From: Micromonospora sp. MH99
GTDB taxonomy: Bacteria > Actinomycetota > Actinomycetes > Mycobacteriales > Micromonosporaceae
NCBI RefSeq assembly: GCF_021442385.1
Contig: NZ_MUZA01000002.1
Location: 1 to 64,000 of the forward strand
Reading direction: 5' to 3'
Length of the DNA stretch: 64,000 nucleotides
The first letter of the stretch is position 1. Every line of letters starts with the position of its first letter. The notes beneath the pieces are model-generated. The model made no database searches. It had not been told where the DNA came from and saw only the letters and a program-made list of their open reading frames with translations. A program made the translations under genes and the position numbers. Positions 47,743 through 59,664 of this stretch are shown in pieces.

Positions 47743-49218
47743 TCACAGTGCCGGTGGGGTGAACGTGCCGACCGCGGACTCCAGCGCGGCGGCGACCCGG
47801 TACATCCGGTCGTCGGCCATCGTCGGGGCCATCACCTGCAGGCCGACGGGCAGCCCCTCGGAGAGGCCGCAGGGCACCGAGATGCCCGGCCCGCCGTACA
47901 GGTTGGTCGGGATGGTGAACAGGTCGGCCAGGTACATCTGGTACGGGTCGGCGGTGCGGGCGCCGATCGGGAAGGCCGTGAACGGGGTGGTCGGCGAGAT
48001 CAACGCGTCGACCCGCTCGAACGCGGCGGTGAAGTCCCTGGTGATCAGCGTACGGACCTTCTGCGCCTGCCCGTAGTACGCGTCGTAGTAGCCCGACGAC
48101 AGCGCGTACGTGCCGACCATGATGCGGCGCTTGACCTCGGGACCGAAACCGGCCTCCCGGGTCAGCGACATGACCTCCTCCAGCGACCGGTTGCCGTCGT
48201 CGCCGACCCGCAGGCCGAACCGGACGCCGTCGAACCGGGCCAGGTTGGAGGAGCACTCGCTCGGGGCGATCAGGTAGTACGCCGGCAGCGCGTACGCGAA
48301 CGTCGGGCAGGAGACCTCGACGACCTCGGCGCCCATCTTGGTCAGCGCGTCCACCGACTCGCGGAACGCCGCCATCACGCCCGGCTCGGCGCCCTCGCCG
48401 ATGAATTCGCTGACGATGCCGAGCCGCACACCGGTCAGGTCACCGGTCGCGCCCAGCTTCGCCGCGGCCACCACGTCCGGCACCGGCTGCGGGATGGAGG
48501 TCGAGTCACGCGGGTCGTGCCCGGCGATCACCTGGTGCAGCAGGGCCGCGTCGAGCACGTTGCGGGCGCACGGGCCGGGGGTGTCCAGCGACGACGAGAA
48601 CGCGACAAGCCCGTAGCGGGAGGTGCCGCCGTAGGTGGGCTTCGCGCCGACGGTGCCGGTGACCGCGCCGGGCTGGCGGATCGAGCCGCCGGTGTCCGAG
48701 CCGATCGCCAGCGGCGCCTCGTACGCGGCCAGCGCGGCAGCGCTGCCACCGCCCGAGCCGCCCGGGATCCGGCTCAGGTCCCACGGGTTGTGCGTCGGGC
48801 CGTACGCCGAGTACTCCGTGGAGGAGCCCATGGCGAACTCGTCCATGTTCGTCTTGCCGAGCATCACCGTGCCGGCCTCGCGCAGCCGCTGGACGATCGT
48901 CGCGTCGTACGGCGGGCGCCAGCCCTCCAGGATCTTCGACCCCACGGTGGTCGGCACGCCACGGGTGGCGAGCACGTCCTTCACCGCGACCGGCACCCCG
49001 GCCAGGGGGCCCAGCACCTCGCCCGCGGCGCGGCGCTCGTCCACCTCGCGGGCCGCGGCGAGCGCGCCGTCGGTGTCGACGTGCAGGAAGGCGTGCACCT
49101 GCTCGTCGACTGCGGCGATCCGGTCCAGGTGTGCCCGGGTCACCTCGACGGCGGAGGTCTCGCCGCCGGCGACCAGCGCGGCGATCTCCGTCGCGGTCAT
49201 TCTGGTCAGGTCGCTCAT
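47743..49218 (-). CDS. gatA: Asp-tRNA(Asn)/Glu-tRNA(Gln) amidotransferase subunit A
   Basis: A 491-residue amidase-signature glutaminase that supplies ammonia to GatB. The Ser-cisSer-Lys triad is visible: Lys80 in 'VAVKDVL', Ser155 in '[13 protein letters not shown]' and nucleophile Ser179 in '[13 protein letters not shown]'. '[17 protein letters not shown]' is another conserved block. The ATG start is standard for the family. It lies 49 bp after gatC and 13 bp before gatB. Confidence 0.97.
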   Translation of the reverse strand: MSDLTRMTATEIAALVAGGETSAVEVTRAHLDRIAAVDEQVHAFLHVDTDGALAAAREVDERRAAGEVLGPLAGVPVAVKDVLATRGVPTTVGSKILEGWRPPYDATIVQRLREAGTVMLGKTNMDEFAMGSSTEYSAYGPTHNPWDLSRIPGGSGGGSAAALAAYEAPLAIGSDTGGSIRQPGAVTGTVGAKPTYGGTSRYGLVAFSSSLDTPGPCARNVLDAALLHQVIAGHDPRDSTSIPQPVPDVVAAAKLGATGDLTGVRLGIVSEFIGEGAEPGVMAAFRESVDALTKMGAEVVEVSCPTFAYALPAYYLIAPSECSSNLARFDGVRFGLRVGDDGNRSLEEVMSLTREAGFGPEVKRRIMVGTYALSSGYYDAYYGQAQKVRTLITRDFTAAFERVDALISPTTPFTAFPIGARTADPYQMYLADLFTIPTNLYGGPGISVPCGLSEGLPVGLQVMAPTMADDRMYRVAAALESAVGTFTPPAL

Positions 49219-49267
49219 GCCGTCCCTCCGCTTCGCTCCGCGACGCCAGTCGCCCGTGCACGTCCGC

Positions 49268-49573
49268 TCATGAGGCCACGTCCTCGGTCAGGATGCGCGG
49301 GACGCGGAACCGCTGGTCCTCGACGTCCGGCGCACCCGACAGCGCCTCCTGCGGCGTCAGGCACGGCGTGACGACGTCCTCGCGGAAGATGTTGGTCAGC
49401 GGCACCGAGTGCGAGGTTGGCGGGATGTCCGCGGCGGCGACCTCGCCGACCTGGGCGACCGCCTGGAGGATCACGTCGAGCTGGCCGGCGAAGGTGTCCA
49501 GCTCCTCCTCGGTGACGGCGAGCCGCGACAGGCGTGCCAGGTGCGCGACCTCCTCGCGGGAGATGGCGGCCAT
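49268..49573 (-). CDS. gatC: Asp-tRNA(Asn)/Glu-tRNA(Gln) amidotransferase subunit C
   Basis: A 101-residue belt-like subunit that stabilises GatA on GatB. '[68 protein letters not shown]' is the complete family pattern. The ATG is preceded by AGAAGGGG. It is the first gene of gatCAB. Confidence 0.95.
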   Translation of the reverse strand: MAAISREEVAHLARLSRLAVTEEELDTFAGQLDVILQAVAQVGEVAAADIPPTSHSVPLTNIFREDVVTPCLTPQEALSGAPDVEDQRFRVPRILTEDVAS

Positions 49574-49695
49574 CCGTGCCCCCTTCTGATGTCCTGCTGG
49601 TCGGGCGGTGTGCCGACGCGCGACGCGTGCGGCGTGACGCGCGGTGACCGGAGCGAGTCTATTGTTCCGCTCCCTCCGCCGGCTGCTCGGGTGGG

Positions 49696-52254
49696 TCAGC
49701 GGGTCGACCGGCGGCCGGCCTCCGGCTCGGGGCCACCCGTCGGGCGGACCGGCCGGTAACGGGCCAGCCAGGTGACCAGCTCCTCGGCGGGCATCGGCCG
49801 GGCGTAGAACCAGCCCTGGGCGGCATCGCAGCCGGCGGCGTACAACATCCGCCAGGTCCGCTCGTCCTCCACGCCCTCGGCGACCACCCGCAGCCCCAAC
49901 GCGCCCGCCAACTCGATCATCGACCGGACGATCGCCGCGTCGTCGGCGTCCTCGGCCATGCCGAGCACGAACGACCGGTCCACCTTCACCTCGGACAGCG
50001 GAAGCCGGCGCAGATGTTGCAGCGACGAGTAGCCGGTGCCGAAGTCGTCCAGCGCGATGGCCACCCCGATGCGGTGCAGCCGGGAGATGGTGGCCAACAC
50101 CCGGCGCGGATCCGCCATCAGGGCACCCTCGGTGATCTCCAGTTGCAGCCGCTCGGCCGGCACCCCGTAGCTGGCCAGCCGGTCGGCGATCTGGTCGGCG
50201 ATCTCGCCGGTGTGCAGATCCCGCACGCTGACGTTCAGCGCCGCACGCAACCCGATGCCGGCCGCCGACCACTTGGCGAGCTGCTCCACCACGTCGTCCA
50301 CCACTCGCCGGGTGAGCAGCCGCATCACCGCGCTCTGCTCGGCGACCCGGATCAGCTCCTCCGGGTCGACCATGCCCCGGCGCGGGTGCCGCCAGCGCAG
50401 CAGAGCCTCGACGCCGACGACCTCGCCGGTCGCGATGGCGATCTGCGGTTGGTAGTACATGGTGATCTCACCGGCGTCGTCGACCGGCTCGCCGCCGTCG
50501 CGCACCCACCCGGTCGACTCGGTCGCCTGCGCCTCGGGAGTCGACCCGCCCTCGCGCCCCCGGCGGTCCCGGCCCGGCGGTGGCACCGCGCCGCCGTTGG
50601 GCGACCGCCGACCCTGGCCACCAGCGTGCCGATCCCGGAACGGGCCGGAACGGGTGCCGGGGATCGTCGCGCGGCTGTTGCGGCCCCGGATCGGGTCGGC
50701 GGCGGTGGCGATCCGGTTGATCAGCTCGTCGTCGTGCAGCAGCTCGCCGCCGGACCGCCGCCGGCGGCCCCACCAGCGCACGCCCGCCGGCGACGCCGGG
50801 CCGAGTACCGGCGCACCGCCCGGATGCGGCGCGGCCTTGGCCGCCGCCGGGGTGGGCAGCGCCGCACCGTCACCGCCGCGCACCTCGGCCTCCACCGCGA
50901 GGGGTACGTCTGCCGTCCGCTCGGGCTCACCCGGCTCGGCGGCCGACGGGCCGGATTCCAGCACCCGGCGGAGGTCGGCGAGCAGACCGAGCCGCTCGGC
51001 CGAGTTGTGGTCCGACTCCGGGGCGTACACGGCGACCGTGTCGTTGCGGTGCTTCGCGTCGTACATCGCCACGTCGGCGTGCCGCATCAGCGTGGCGAAG
51101 TCCTCGCCGTGCTCCGGGAAGAGGGCGATCCCGATGGAGCCGCCGACGTCCAACGGCAACCCGTCCAACGGCACCGGCTCGGCCAGCGCCCCGACCACCC
51201 GGTCGGCCATCTCACGCGCCTGGCTGGCGTCGGTCAGCCCGGTCATCACGATGGCGAACTCGTCCCCACCCAGCCGGGCGATCATCTGCGGCCGAGGCTC
51301 CACGTCGGTGAGCCGGGCGCTGACCTCGACCAGGAGCCGGTCGCCCACCGCGTGCCCGAGCGCGTCGTTGACGTTCTTGAAGCGGTCCAGGTCGATGAGC
51401 AGCAGCGCCAGGTGCCCGCCGGGCTCGCCGCGGGCGGTCCGCTCGGCGTGCAGGTGCACCTGCTCGGCCACCTCGGCCAGCAACGCCTTGCGGTTGGGCA
51501 GGCCGGTCAGCGGGTCGGCGGCGGCGAGGTGCTGCTGCTCGACGGTCAGCCGGGCCATCCGGTACACGGCGAAGAGCGGCACCAGGACCAGCGGAATCAG
51601 CGCCGCGCTGAGACGGGCGGCGGCGACCAGCACCGGAGCGAGCAGCAGCAGCGAGCCGGTGGAGAGCAGTTCGAAACCGACGCCCTGACGGACGGTGGGC
51701 CACCAGCGGCCGCCGAAGCGCAGTCGTACCGCCCAGCTCACCAGGCCGTAGTTCACGACGAACCAGGCCAACGTCGCCCCGCCGACGGCTGCCACGTCGG
51801 TGCCGTGCAGGCGACCGCCGTCGAAGACGGTGCCCGGCCCGAGGTGGATGACGCCGTACGCGGCGGCGAGGGCGCAAGCGTACTGGCCGACGTTGAACGC
51901 GGTCCGCCACGCGGCGTGGCGCATCCGCCAACCAGAGACGATCACCCCCACGGCCTGCACCGCCACCGCCGGGCCGAGCCCCCAACCGAGCAGGATCGCG
52001 AAGGTGAAACAGGTGGACGGGAAGACCGCCGAGGTCTGCCGTCGCCCCGGCGGAACGAACGGGCGCGCGTCGCAGACCACCGCGAGGGCGGCCATCGTCC
52101 AGAACGCCACAGGTAGGTGGGGCAGCTCGTCGGGGAGCGTCGTCAGTGGACCCGTGGCGGTCACCGCCGCGACCACCAGGATGCCGACGACGAAGGCGGT
52201 GAACGGCGTCACCCGCCCAGGCGGGACGGAGTTGCGCGGGTCGGCGACCTCCAT
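49696..52254 (-). CDS. Membrane GGDEF-EAL protein with long inter-domain insertion
   Basis: An 852-residue protein. About eight hydrophobic helices span residues 17-225 and a short signalling helix follows. The GGDEF domain has '[21 protein letters not shown]' and the intact loop '[11 protein letters not shown]' near residue 331. The EAL domain (about 595-835) has '[11 protein letters not shown]', 'ALNVSVRDL', 'LQLEITEGA', '[13 protein letters not shown]', 'EVKVDRSFV' and 'VVAEGVEDE'. Between them is an insertion of about 170 residues (about 415-590), Arg/Gly/Pro-rich and probably disordered, which is unusual. ATG 52254 has GGGAGG 4 nt upstream. Both activities appear possible. No partner gene is apparent. 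Confidence 0.9.
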   Translation of the reverse strand: MEVADPRNSVPPGRVTPFTAFVVGILVVAAVTATGPLTTLPDELPHLPVAFWTMAALAVVCDARPFVPPGRRQTSAVFPSTCFTFAILLGWGLGPAVAVQAVGVIVSGWRMRHAAWRTAFNVGQYACALAAAYGVIHLGPGTVFDGGRLHGTDVAAVGGATLAWFVVNYGLVSWAVRLRFGGRWWPTVRQGVGFELLSTGSLLLLAPVLVAAARLSAALIPLVLVPLFAVYRMARLTVEQQHLAAADPLTGLPNRKALLAEVAEQVHLHAERTARGEPGGHLALLLIDLDRFKNVNDALGHAVGDRLLVEVSARLTDVEPRPQMIARLGGDEFAIVMTGLTDASQAREMADRVVGALAEPVPLDGLPLDVGGSIGIALFPEHGEDFATLMRHADVAMYDAKHRNDTVAVYAPESDHNSAERLGLLADLRRVLESGPSAAEPGEPERTADVPLAVEAEVRGGDGAALPTPAAAKAAPHPGGAPVLGPASPAGVRWWGRRRRSGGELLHDDELINRIATAADPIRGRNSRATIPGTRSGPFRDRHAGGQGRRSPNGGAVPPPGRDRRGREGGSTPEAQATESTGWVRDGGEPVDDAGEITMYYQPQIAIATGEVVGVEALLRWRHPRRGMVDPEELIRVAEQSAVMRLLTRRVVDDVVEQLAKWSAAGIGLRAALNVSVRDLHTGEIADQIADRLASYGVPAERLQLEITEGALMADPRRVLATISRLHRIGVAIALDDFGTGYSSLQHLRRLPLSEVKVDRSFVLGMAEDADDAAIVRSMIELAGALGLRVVAEGVEDERTWRMLYAAGCDAAQGWFYARPMPAEELVTWLARYRPVRPTGGPEPEAGRRSTR

Positions 52255-52411
52255 CACACCTCCCGAGGAACTGTCGACGTGCCGACGAGCACGCCGTGAA
52301 CCAATGAAACGCCCTCGGCCCCGGGTTTCCCGGTATGACAGTCACGAATCGGTCGTAGTCGTAATTAAGTTGGTATACGCGACGGGCCGCCGCGTCGGCA
52401 GGTCGCCGCGG

Positions 52412-54847
<2,436 letters not shown>

Positions 54848-54930
54848 TCAGTCGGGAGGGCCCGGCCGGGCGCGGGCGGGAGACCCGCGGGCGGGAGTGT
54901 CCCGGCGGCGCGTGCGGCGGTGCCGGCGAC

Positions 54931-55140
54931 GGGAGGGGTTCGGGCGGTGCGGGCAGTCGGGAGGGGTTCGAGCGGTGCGGGCAGTGGGGAGGGTCCGGGC
55001 AGTGCGGGCGGTCGGCCCGTAGGCGCGAAGGTCCGGGCGGCGCGGCCGTCGGCGGGAGGGTTCGGCCGGTGTGCGCGGTCGGCCCGCGGGCGGGAAGGGT
55101 CCGGCCGGCGCGGGCGGCGGTGTCGTCGGCGGGCGGCAGG
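54931..55140 (+). repeat. G-rich degenerate tandem array, six units
   Basis: Six units beginning G(G/C)GA(A/G)GG(G/T) start at 54931, 54959, 54987, 55025, 55054 and 55092 (periods 28, 28, 38, 29, 38 bp). The first two are nearly identical over 28 bp. The plus strand is strongly G-biased with many GGG runs. It ends about 65 bp before the PemK-like gene. Confidence 0.65.
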
Positions 55141-55204
55141 GGCGGTGACGTGCGAGGATCGCCGAACGAAGCGGCCGGCGTGCCGCCCTGACGCGGAGGT
55201 GGCG

Positions 55205-55750
55205 ATGACCCGGGCGTTGCTCTGGGCGGCGGCGATCCTGCTGGCGGTGGCCGCCGGCTGGGCGTGGAACAGTTGGCGGCACCGGGCAAACAGCCGACGC
55301 TCGACCGACCGACCTGACCGCGGCGCCCCGACCCGCACGGGTGGTCGTCGTCCCGCGCCGCCGAGGCCACGCGGCACCGATCGGCCGTCCACCACGCCGC
55401 GCTCCCGCGACACCGATCGGGCGGCCGGCACTCCGGCGGCCGGCGAGATCTGGTGGGCCGACGTGCCGTACGTCGACGGCAGCGGCTCGAAGGTGCGGCC
55501 CTGCCTGGTGCTGCGCGCCGACTCCCGGGGCGCCGACGTTCTGAAGATCACCAGTCAGGACAAGAGCGACCGGGACGACCACGTCCGGATTCCCACCCGG
55601 GACTGGGATCCCGGCGCCGAGCACGACAGCTACCTGAGCCTGACCGAGCCGATCCGAATCAGCTCGGCCGACTTCGCCGACCGCGCCGGCCGTTGTGACG
55701 CCGACCTGTGGCGCAAGGTCCGCAGCCTGCGCCACCTGCCCACCAGCTGA
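55205..55750 (+). CDS. Membrane-anchored PemK/MazF-like protein
   Basis: A 181-residue protein. A single hydrophobic helix at residues 5-22 ('LLWAAAILLAVAAGWAW') is followed by an Arg/Pro/Thr-rich linker (about 25-77). A PemK/MazF-fold domain (about 78-180) contains 'GEIWWADVPYVDGSGSKVRPCLVLRA', the usual 'G-x-[IV]-W-x(n)-RPxLVL' hallmark, and 'VLKITSQDKSDRDDHVRIP'. MazF proteins are sequence-specific endoribonucleases. No antitoxin gene is adjacent, and the linked helix would tether the domain to the membrane. It may therefore be a non-toxic derivative. ATG has GGAGG 5 nt upstream. Confidence 0.82.
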   Translation: MTRALLWAAAILLAVAAGWAWNSWRHRANSRRSTDRPDRGAPTRTGGRRPAPPRPRGTDRPSTTPRSRDTDRAAGTPAAGEIWWADVPYVDGSGSKVRPCLVLRADSRGADVLKITSQDKSDRDDHVRIPTRDWDPGAEHDSYLSLTEPIRISSADFADRAGRCDADLWRKVRSLRHLPTS

Positions 55751-55807
55751 CACCGGGCCACAGGCCACCGGCCACCCCGGCCGCAGACCACCCCGGCCCC
55801 GTACCCA

Positions 55808-55884
55808 TGATCCACTCGGATTCCAGGAACCCGGGGTGTCCGACCGCCAGCAACACCCCGACTTCAAGGAACCCGAGTCGATCA
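55808..55884. repeat. GATC-ended long hairpin element C
   Basis: The halves pair over about 33 positions with roughly ten mismatches around a short centre, with TGATC and GATCA at the ends. Blocks ACTCGG, TTCC, GAA and GGGGTGT pair with their complements. It sits between the convergent stops of the PemK-like and ADP-ribosylglycohydrolase genes and spans 75 bp from GATC to GATC. Confidence 0.7.
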
Positions 55885-55911
55885 CCCCACCCCGACCGGG
55901 GCACGGGGGCG

Positions 55912-56922
55912 TCAGTCCCAGGCTGCGCCGAGGGTGGCGAGTTGGTCGGCGTACTCGATGCGGTCGGCCCATCCGGGCGGCCAGGCCGCCATCCCGGTGG
56001 CCGCGCCCACGAAGGCGCCGGCCAGGGCGGCGATCGAATCGGAGTCGCCGGCGGTGGTAGCGCCCCGGGCCAGCGCGGCGACCGGGTCGTCAGCGTGGCG
56101 TACGGCGCAGAACAGCGCGGTGGCCAGTGCCTCCTCGGCCACCCAGCCCTCCCCCGTTGCCTGGCACGGGTCGCCGCCGTCGTCCGGCTCGGCGAGGGCG
56201 ACGGTCAGTCGGCGCAGCGCCGCCAGGCACTCGTCCCAGCCGCGAGCGATGAAGTCCTCCGGCGTGTCGACCCCGGGGCGCCGCCAGAGATCGCCCAGCC
56301 ACTCGCCGTGGTAGACGCGGCGCTGGGACCGCGCCCGTTCGGTGAGATTCGCGGGAAGCTCCGCGAGCGTGACGCCCCCACGCAGGGCGAAGACGGCGTA
56401 CGCGGTGATGTCGCTGGCGGCCAACCCGGTCGGGTGGCCGTGGGTGAGGCCGGCCTGCAACTGGGCCAGTCCGGCCAGTGTGTCGAGGTCGGCGTCCAGC
56501 ATCCCTACCGGCGTCACGCGCATGTTGGCGCCGCAGCCCTTGGAGTCGGCGATCGTCGCCTCCTGCCAGGGCAGCCCTCGGCCCAGGTCGGCGCAGGCGC
56601 GTAGGCAGGTCATCCCGGGGGCGCGGTTGTTGTCGGGGCTGACCGACCAGGCCACGAAACGCTGTCGCAGCAGCGGCTCCACCGCCTGCGGAGTGAGCGA
56701 CGGCGCCTCGTGCAGCGCCCAACCCACCGCCAGCGCCATCTGGGTGTCGTCGGTGACCAGCGCCGGCTCGCCGGTCAGCTCACGCGGGCCGGTCGGGCCG
56801 TAGCGGTGTCGGATCTCGGCGACGGTCAGGAACTCGGTGGGCTTGCCCAGGGCGTCGCCGTAGGCGAGGCCGAAGAGCGAACCGGAGGCGCGCGACGGAG
56901 AGGAGTGGATCACGGCGGCCAT
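55912..56922 (-). CDS. ADP-ribosylglycohydrolase family protein
   Basis: A 336-residue all-helical DraG/ARH-type hydrolase. The dinuclear-Mg site motifs are 'LVTDDTQMALAVGWAL' and 'ARGATTAGDSDSIAALAGAFVGAATG', and the N-terminal block 'GSLFGLAYGDALGKPTEF' is characteristic. It would remove ADP-ribose from proteins or nucleotides. An ATG at 56922 is preferred to the one at 56940 by the usual N-terminus. No ADP-ribosyltransferase is nearby. It lies in a minus-strand gene group from cysteine desulfurase to ligA. Confidence 0.9.
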   Translation of the reverse strand: MAAVIHSSPSRASGSLFGLAYGDALGKPTEFLTVAEIRHRYGPTGPRELTGEPALVTDDTQMALAVGWALHEAPSLTPQAVEPLLRQRFVAWSVSPDNNRAPGMTCLRACADLGRGLPWQEATIADSKGCGANMRVTPVGMLDADLDTLAGLAQLQAGLTHGHPTGLAASDITAYAVFALRGGVTLAELPANLTERARSQRRVYHGEWLGDLWRRPGVDTPEDFIARGWDECLAALRRLTVALAEPDDGGDPCQATGEGWVAEEALATALFCAVRHADDPVAALARGATTAGDSDSIAALAGAFVGAATGMAAWPPGWADRIEYADQLATLGAAWD

Positions 56923-56952
56923 GATGCCGGGCCGCCGCAACCCACGCCATGC

Positions 56953-57324
56953 TCAGTCCCAGCAGAGGCAGAACGGGTGGCCGGCCGGGTCGGCATAGAC
57001 CCGGAAGCCCTCGCCCTCGCCGGGCAGCCGCCGAGCACCTAGCGCGAGCGCCGCCTTCTCGGCGCTCTCGATGTCGTCCACCGTCACGTCGAGGTGGAAC
57101 TGCTGGGGGCGCTCCGGGTCCGGCCAGGCCGGCGGCCGCAGGTTGAGTGCCCGCTGGAACGCCAGGCGGGGCTGGTGCCCGGGCGGGCCGCCCAGCACCA
57201 CCCACTCGTCATCGGCCTCGCCCTCGGCCTCGAACAGGGCGATGCCGAGCAGCTCGGAGTAGAACGCGGCCAGCGCCCGCGGATCGGGGCAGTCGATCAC
57301 CACTGAACGTAGCTGTCCAATCAT
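56953..57324 (-). CDS. VOC/glyoxalase-like protein
   Basis: A 123-residue protein with two beta-alpha-beta-beta-beta modules: 'LRSVVIDCPDPRALAAFYSELLGIALFEAEGEADDEWVVLGG' and 'QQFHLDVTVDDIESAEKAALALGARRLPGEGEGFRVYADPAGHPFCLCWD'. This is the glyoxalase-like (VOC) fold used by small dioxygenases, resistance proteins and unknown enzymes. Metal-ligand positions are only partly canonical. ATG at 57324 has AGGA 8 nt upstream; 57333 is the alternative. The function is unknown. Confidence 0.85.
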   Translation of the reverse strand: MIGQLRSVVIDCPDPRALAAFYSELLGIALFEAEGEADDEWVVLGGPPGHQPRLAFQRALNLRPPAWPDPERPQQFHLDVTVDDIESAEKAALALGARRLPGEGEGFRVYADPAGHPFCLCWD

Positions 57325-57361
57325 GACCGTCATCCTGCCCACGGGGTACGACAGGAAAACG

Positions 57362-58366
57362 TCACTCCTCGGTGAACCGGCGGCCGGCATCCCGGCAGGC
57401 CGCGAGCACCGCCCGGGCGTACTGGGGGGTGGCTCCGGCCAGGCCGCACGCCGGGGTGACGACCACCTGCTCGGCGAGTTGCCGACGGGGAAAGCCGAGG
57501 CGGTCCCAGATCTGGCGTACCCGGTCGGCGACCTGCGCGGAGGTCGGTGCGCCACCGGCCGACGGCGGCCGGGTCGGTGCGGCGCCGGCCAGCAGTCCGA
57601 GGCCCGCGTCGATGGCCTCGCCCAGCGGGTCCAGGTCGGTGACCAGGTCGAGGTCGAGGGCGACCGCGACGGCGCCGGTGGAACGGATCAGCTCCAGCGG
57701 CACCTGCGGGGCGCAGCAGTGCACCACAGTGGGTACGCCCACCGCGTCGACGACAGTGCGCAGCAGAGCGGCCGCGTCGGCTGACTCCACCGCCCGGTAC
57801 GCGCCCAGCCCGCTCTCGGTGGGCACCCGCCCGGCCAGCACGGTCGGCAGCGACGGCTCGTCCAGTTGCAGCAGCACCGATGCCCCGGGCAGCCGTCGGG
57901 CGACCGCCGCGACGTGCCCGCGCAGCCCTTCGGCGAGGGAGCCGGTGAGGTCGCGGACCGCGCCGGTGTCACGCAGCAGCCGGCCGCCGATCGGCAGTTC
58001 CAGCGAGGCGGCCAGGGTGAGTGGGCCGGCGGCCTGCACCTTGATCGGGCCGGCGTACCCCTCGGCCTGCTCGGCGAGCTGGTCCAGGTCACGTTCCATC
58101 AGGTCCCGGGCCCGGCGCAGGTCACGGCCGGGGCGGGGAGCGACCCGCCAACGCCCGGTGTACAGCTCGACGGGCAGCTCGACCAGCAGCCCGGCGCTGC
58201 GGCCGATCAGGTCGGCGCCGGGGCCACGTGCGGGCAGCTCGGGCAGGTGCGGCAGCTCGGGAAGCTCACCGAGGACGACCCGCTGGGCCTCGGCGATGTC
58301 GGTGCCGGGCAACGAACCGATACCGGTCGCCGCGCCGGCCGGCCAGGGCCACGCCTGATCTGTCAC
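57362..58366 (-). CDS. MetE C-terminal-like methionine synthase family protein
   Basis: A 334-residue TIM-barrel protein equivalent to the catalytic half of cobalamin-independent methionine synthase; the usual N-terminal half (full MetE is about 760) is absent. Likely zinc ligands are His and Cys in 'PTVVHCCAP' and a Cys in 'VVTPACGLAG', with 'LLQLDEPSLP' in the substrate region. Actinobacterial members are called methionine synthase, and short forms are thought to use other methyl donors. The GTG start has TAGCCT 6 nt upstream. It lies between the VOC gene and mnmA, on the same strand as both. Confidence 0.8.
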   Translation of the reverse strand: MTDQAWPWPAGAATGIGSLPGTDIAEAQRVVLGELPELPHLPELPARGPGADLIGRSAGLLVELPVELYTGRWRVAPRPGRDLRRARDLMERDLDQLAEQAEGYAGPIKVQAAGPLTLAASLELPIGGRLLRDTGAVRDLTGSLAEGLRGHVAAVARRLPGASVLLQLDEPSLPTVLAGRVPTESGLGAYRAVESADAAALLRTVVDAVGVPTVVHCCAPQVPLELIRSTGAVAVALDLDLVTDLDPLGEAIDAGLGLLAGAAPTRPPSAGGAPTSAQVADRVRQIWDRLGFPRRQLAEQVVVTPACGLAGATPQYARAVLAACRDAGRRFTEE

Positions 58367-58372
58367 GGCCGA

Positions 58373-58378
58373 AGGCTA
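58373..58378 (-). promoter_or_regulatory. -10 element of a leaderless promoter
   Basis: TAGCCT on the minus strand lies 6 nt before the GTG at 58366, the same hexamer and spacing as before arfB. Confidence 0.5.
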
Positions 58379-58426
58379 TCCCGCTGGCCGCGCCGGCCGC
58401 TCGGCGACCACGCGCCGAGGGCCCGG

Positions 58427-59500
58427 TCAGCCGGTGATGGTCGCGGAGCCGAGGACGATGTCGCCGGCCGGGTCCGGTCGGTACGCCACCACGGCCTGCC
58501 CGGCGGCCACACCGCGGACCGGCCGACGCAGCTCGGCGTGCAGCGTGTCGCCGTCGAGGTCGACGGTCGCCGGCACCACGTCACCGTGCGCGCGCAACTG
58601 CACCTCGCACTCGACCGGCGCGACCGGACGGGGGCCACCGGTCCACACCGGGCGGGTGGCCCGCACCTGGGAGACCTCCAGCGCCTCGGCCGGACCGACG
58701 GTGACCGTGTTGGTCTTGGGCGTGATGGAGAGCACGTAGCGCGGTCGGCCGTCGGGGGCGGGCCGATCCAGGTGCAGGCCGCGACGCTGCCCCACCGTGT
58801 AGGCGTACGCGCCGGTGTGACTGCCGACCACCGCGCCGGTGCTCGCGTCGACGACGTCGCCGGGCGCCTCGCCGAGCCGGCCGGCGAGGAAGCCGCGGGT
58901 GTCGCCGTCGGCGATGAAGCAGATGTCGTGGGAGTCCGGCTTGTCGGCCACCGCCAGGCCGCGCTCGGCGGCCTCCGTGCGGACCTGCGCCTTCGTCGAG
59001 TCGCCGAGCGGGAACATCGACCGGTCCAGCTGCTCGCGGGTGAGGACCGCCAGCACGTACGACTGGTCCTTGGCCACGTCGACGCTGCGGCGCAGCAGCC
59101 CGTCCGGGCCGAGCCGGGCGTGGTGGCCGGTGACCACCGCGTCGAAGCCCAGGGCCACCGCCCGGTCCAGCACCGCCGCGAACTTGATCTTCTCGTTGCA
59201 GCGCAGGCACGGATTTGGCGTACGACCCGCGGCGTACTCGGCCACGAAGTCGTCGACCACGTCCTCGTGGAAACGGTCGGCCATGTCCCACACGTAGAAC
59301 GGGATGCCGATCACGTCGGCGGCCCGGCGGGCGTCCCGGGAGTCCTCCAGGGTGCAGCAGCCGCGCGCCCCGGTCCGGTACGTCTGCGGGTTGCGGGCCA
59401 GCGCCAGGTGCACGCCTGTCACGTCATGCCCGGCCGCCACCGCCCGCGCCGCCGCCACGGCCGAGTCAACCCCGCCCGACATCGCCGCCAAAACCCTCAC
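58427..59500 (-). CDS. mnmA: tRNA-specific 2-thiouridylase MnmA
   Basis: A 357-residue ATP-pyrophosphatase-type enzyme making s2U34 in Lys, Glu and Gln tRNAs. The P-loop is '[16 protein letters not shown]'. The catalytic nucleophile Cys101 is in '[12 protein letters not shown]', and the partner Cys is in '[16 protein letters not shown]'. Other blocks are 'ATGHHAR'-like '[10 protein letters not shown]' and 'GQRRGLHL'. GTG at 59500 has AGGGAG 7 nt upstream. The cysteine desulfurase gene immediately upstream on the same strand probably provides the sulfur. Confidence 0.96.
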   Translation of the reverse strand: MRVLAAMSGGVDSAVAAARAVAAGHDVTGVHLALARNPQTYRTGARGCCTLEDSRDARRAADVIGIPFYVWDMADRFHEDVVDDFVAEYAAGRTPNPCLRCNEKIKFAAVLDRAVALGFDAVVTGHHARLGPDGLLRRSVDVAKDQSYVLAVLTREQLDRSMFPLGDSTKAQVRTEAAERGLAVADKPDSHDICFIADGDTRGFLAGRLGEAPGDVVDASTGAVVGSHTGAYAYTVGQRRGLHLDRPAPDGRPRYVLSITPKTNTVTVGPAEALEVSQVRATRPVWTGGPRPVAPVECEVQLRAHGDVVPATVDLDGDTLHAELRRPVRGVAAGQAVVAYRPDPAGDIVLGSATITG

Positions 59501-59561
59501 CAGCCCGCTCCCTTCCCGTCCCGTCCCCGCGCCAACCCTATCCACCAGCCCGGGAACCCAC

Positions 59562-59662
59562 CCCGCCCCACCTGGTCGATCATGGAATCGTGGTGGGTGA
59601 CAGAAGCCGCTTATCTCCCCACGCCGGGCACCACCACTCCATGATCGACCGGGTGGGGCGGG
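59562..59662. repeat. GATC-ended long hairpin element D
   Basis: Outer arms CCCGCCCCACC and GGTGGGGCGGG continue into GGTCGATCATGGA and its complement, then ACCAC/GTGGT, giving a stem of more than 30 bp around about 35 nt. GATC to GATC is 69 bp. It fills the gap between mnmA and the cysteine desulfurase gene, a tandem rather than convergent site. Confidence 0.75.
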
Positions 59663-59664
59663 AG

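Noticed and set aside
54848..55972. Minus-strand frame with repeated TARTARTPP-like peptide
   Set aside because: The pattern is the translation of the G-rich tandem DNA repeat; no start signal or conserved domain is present.
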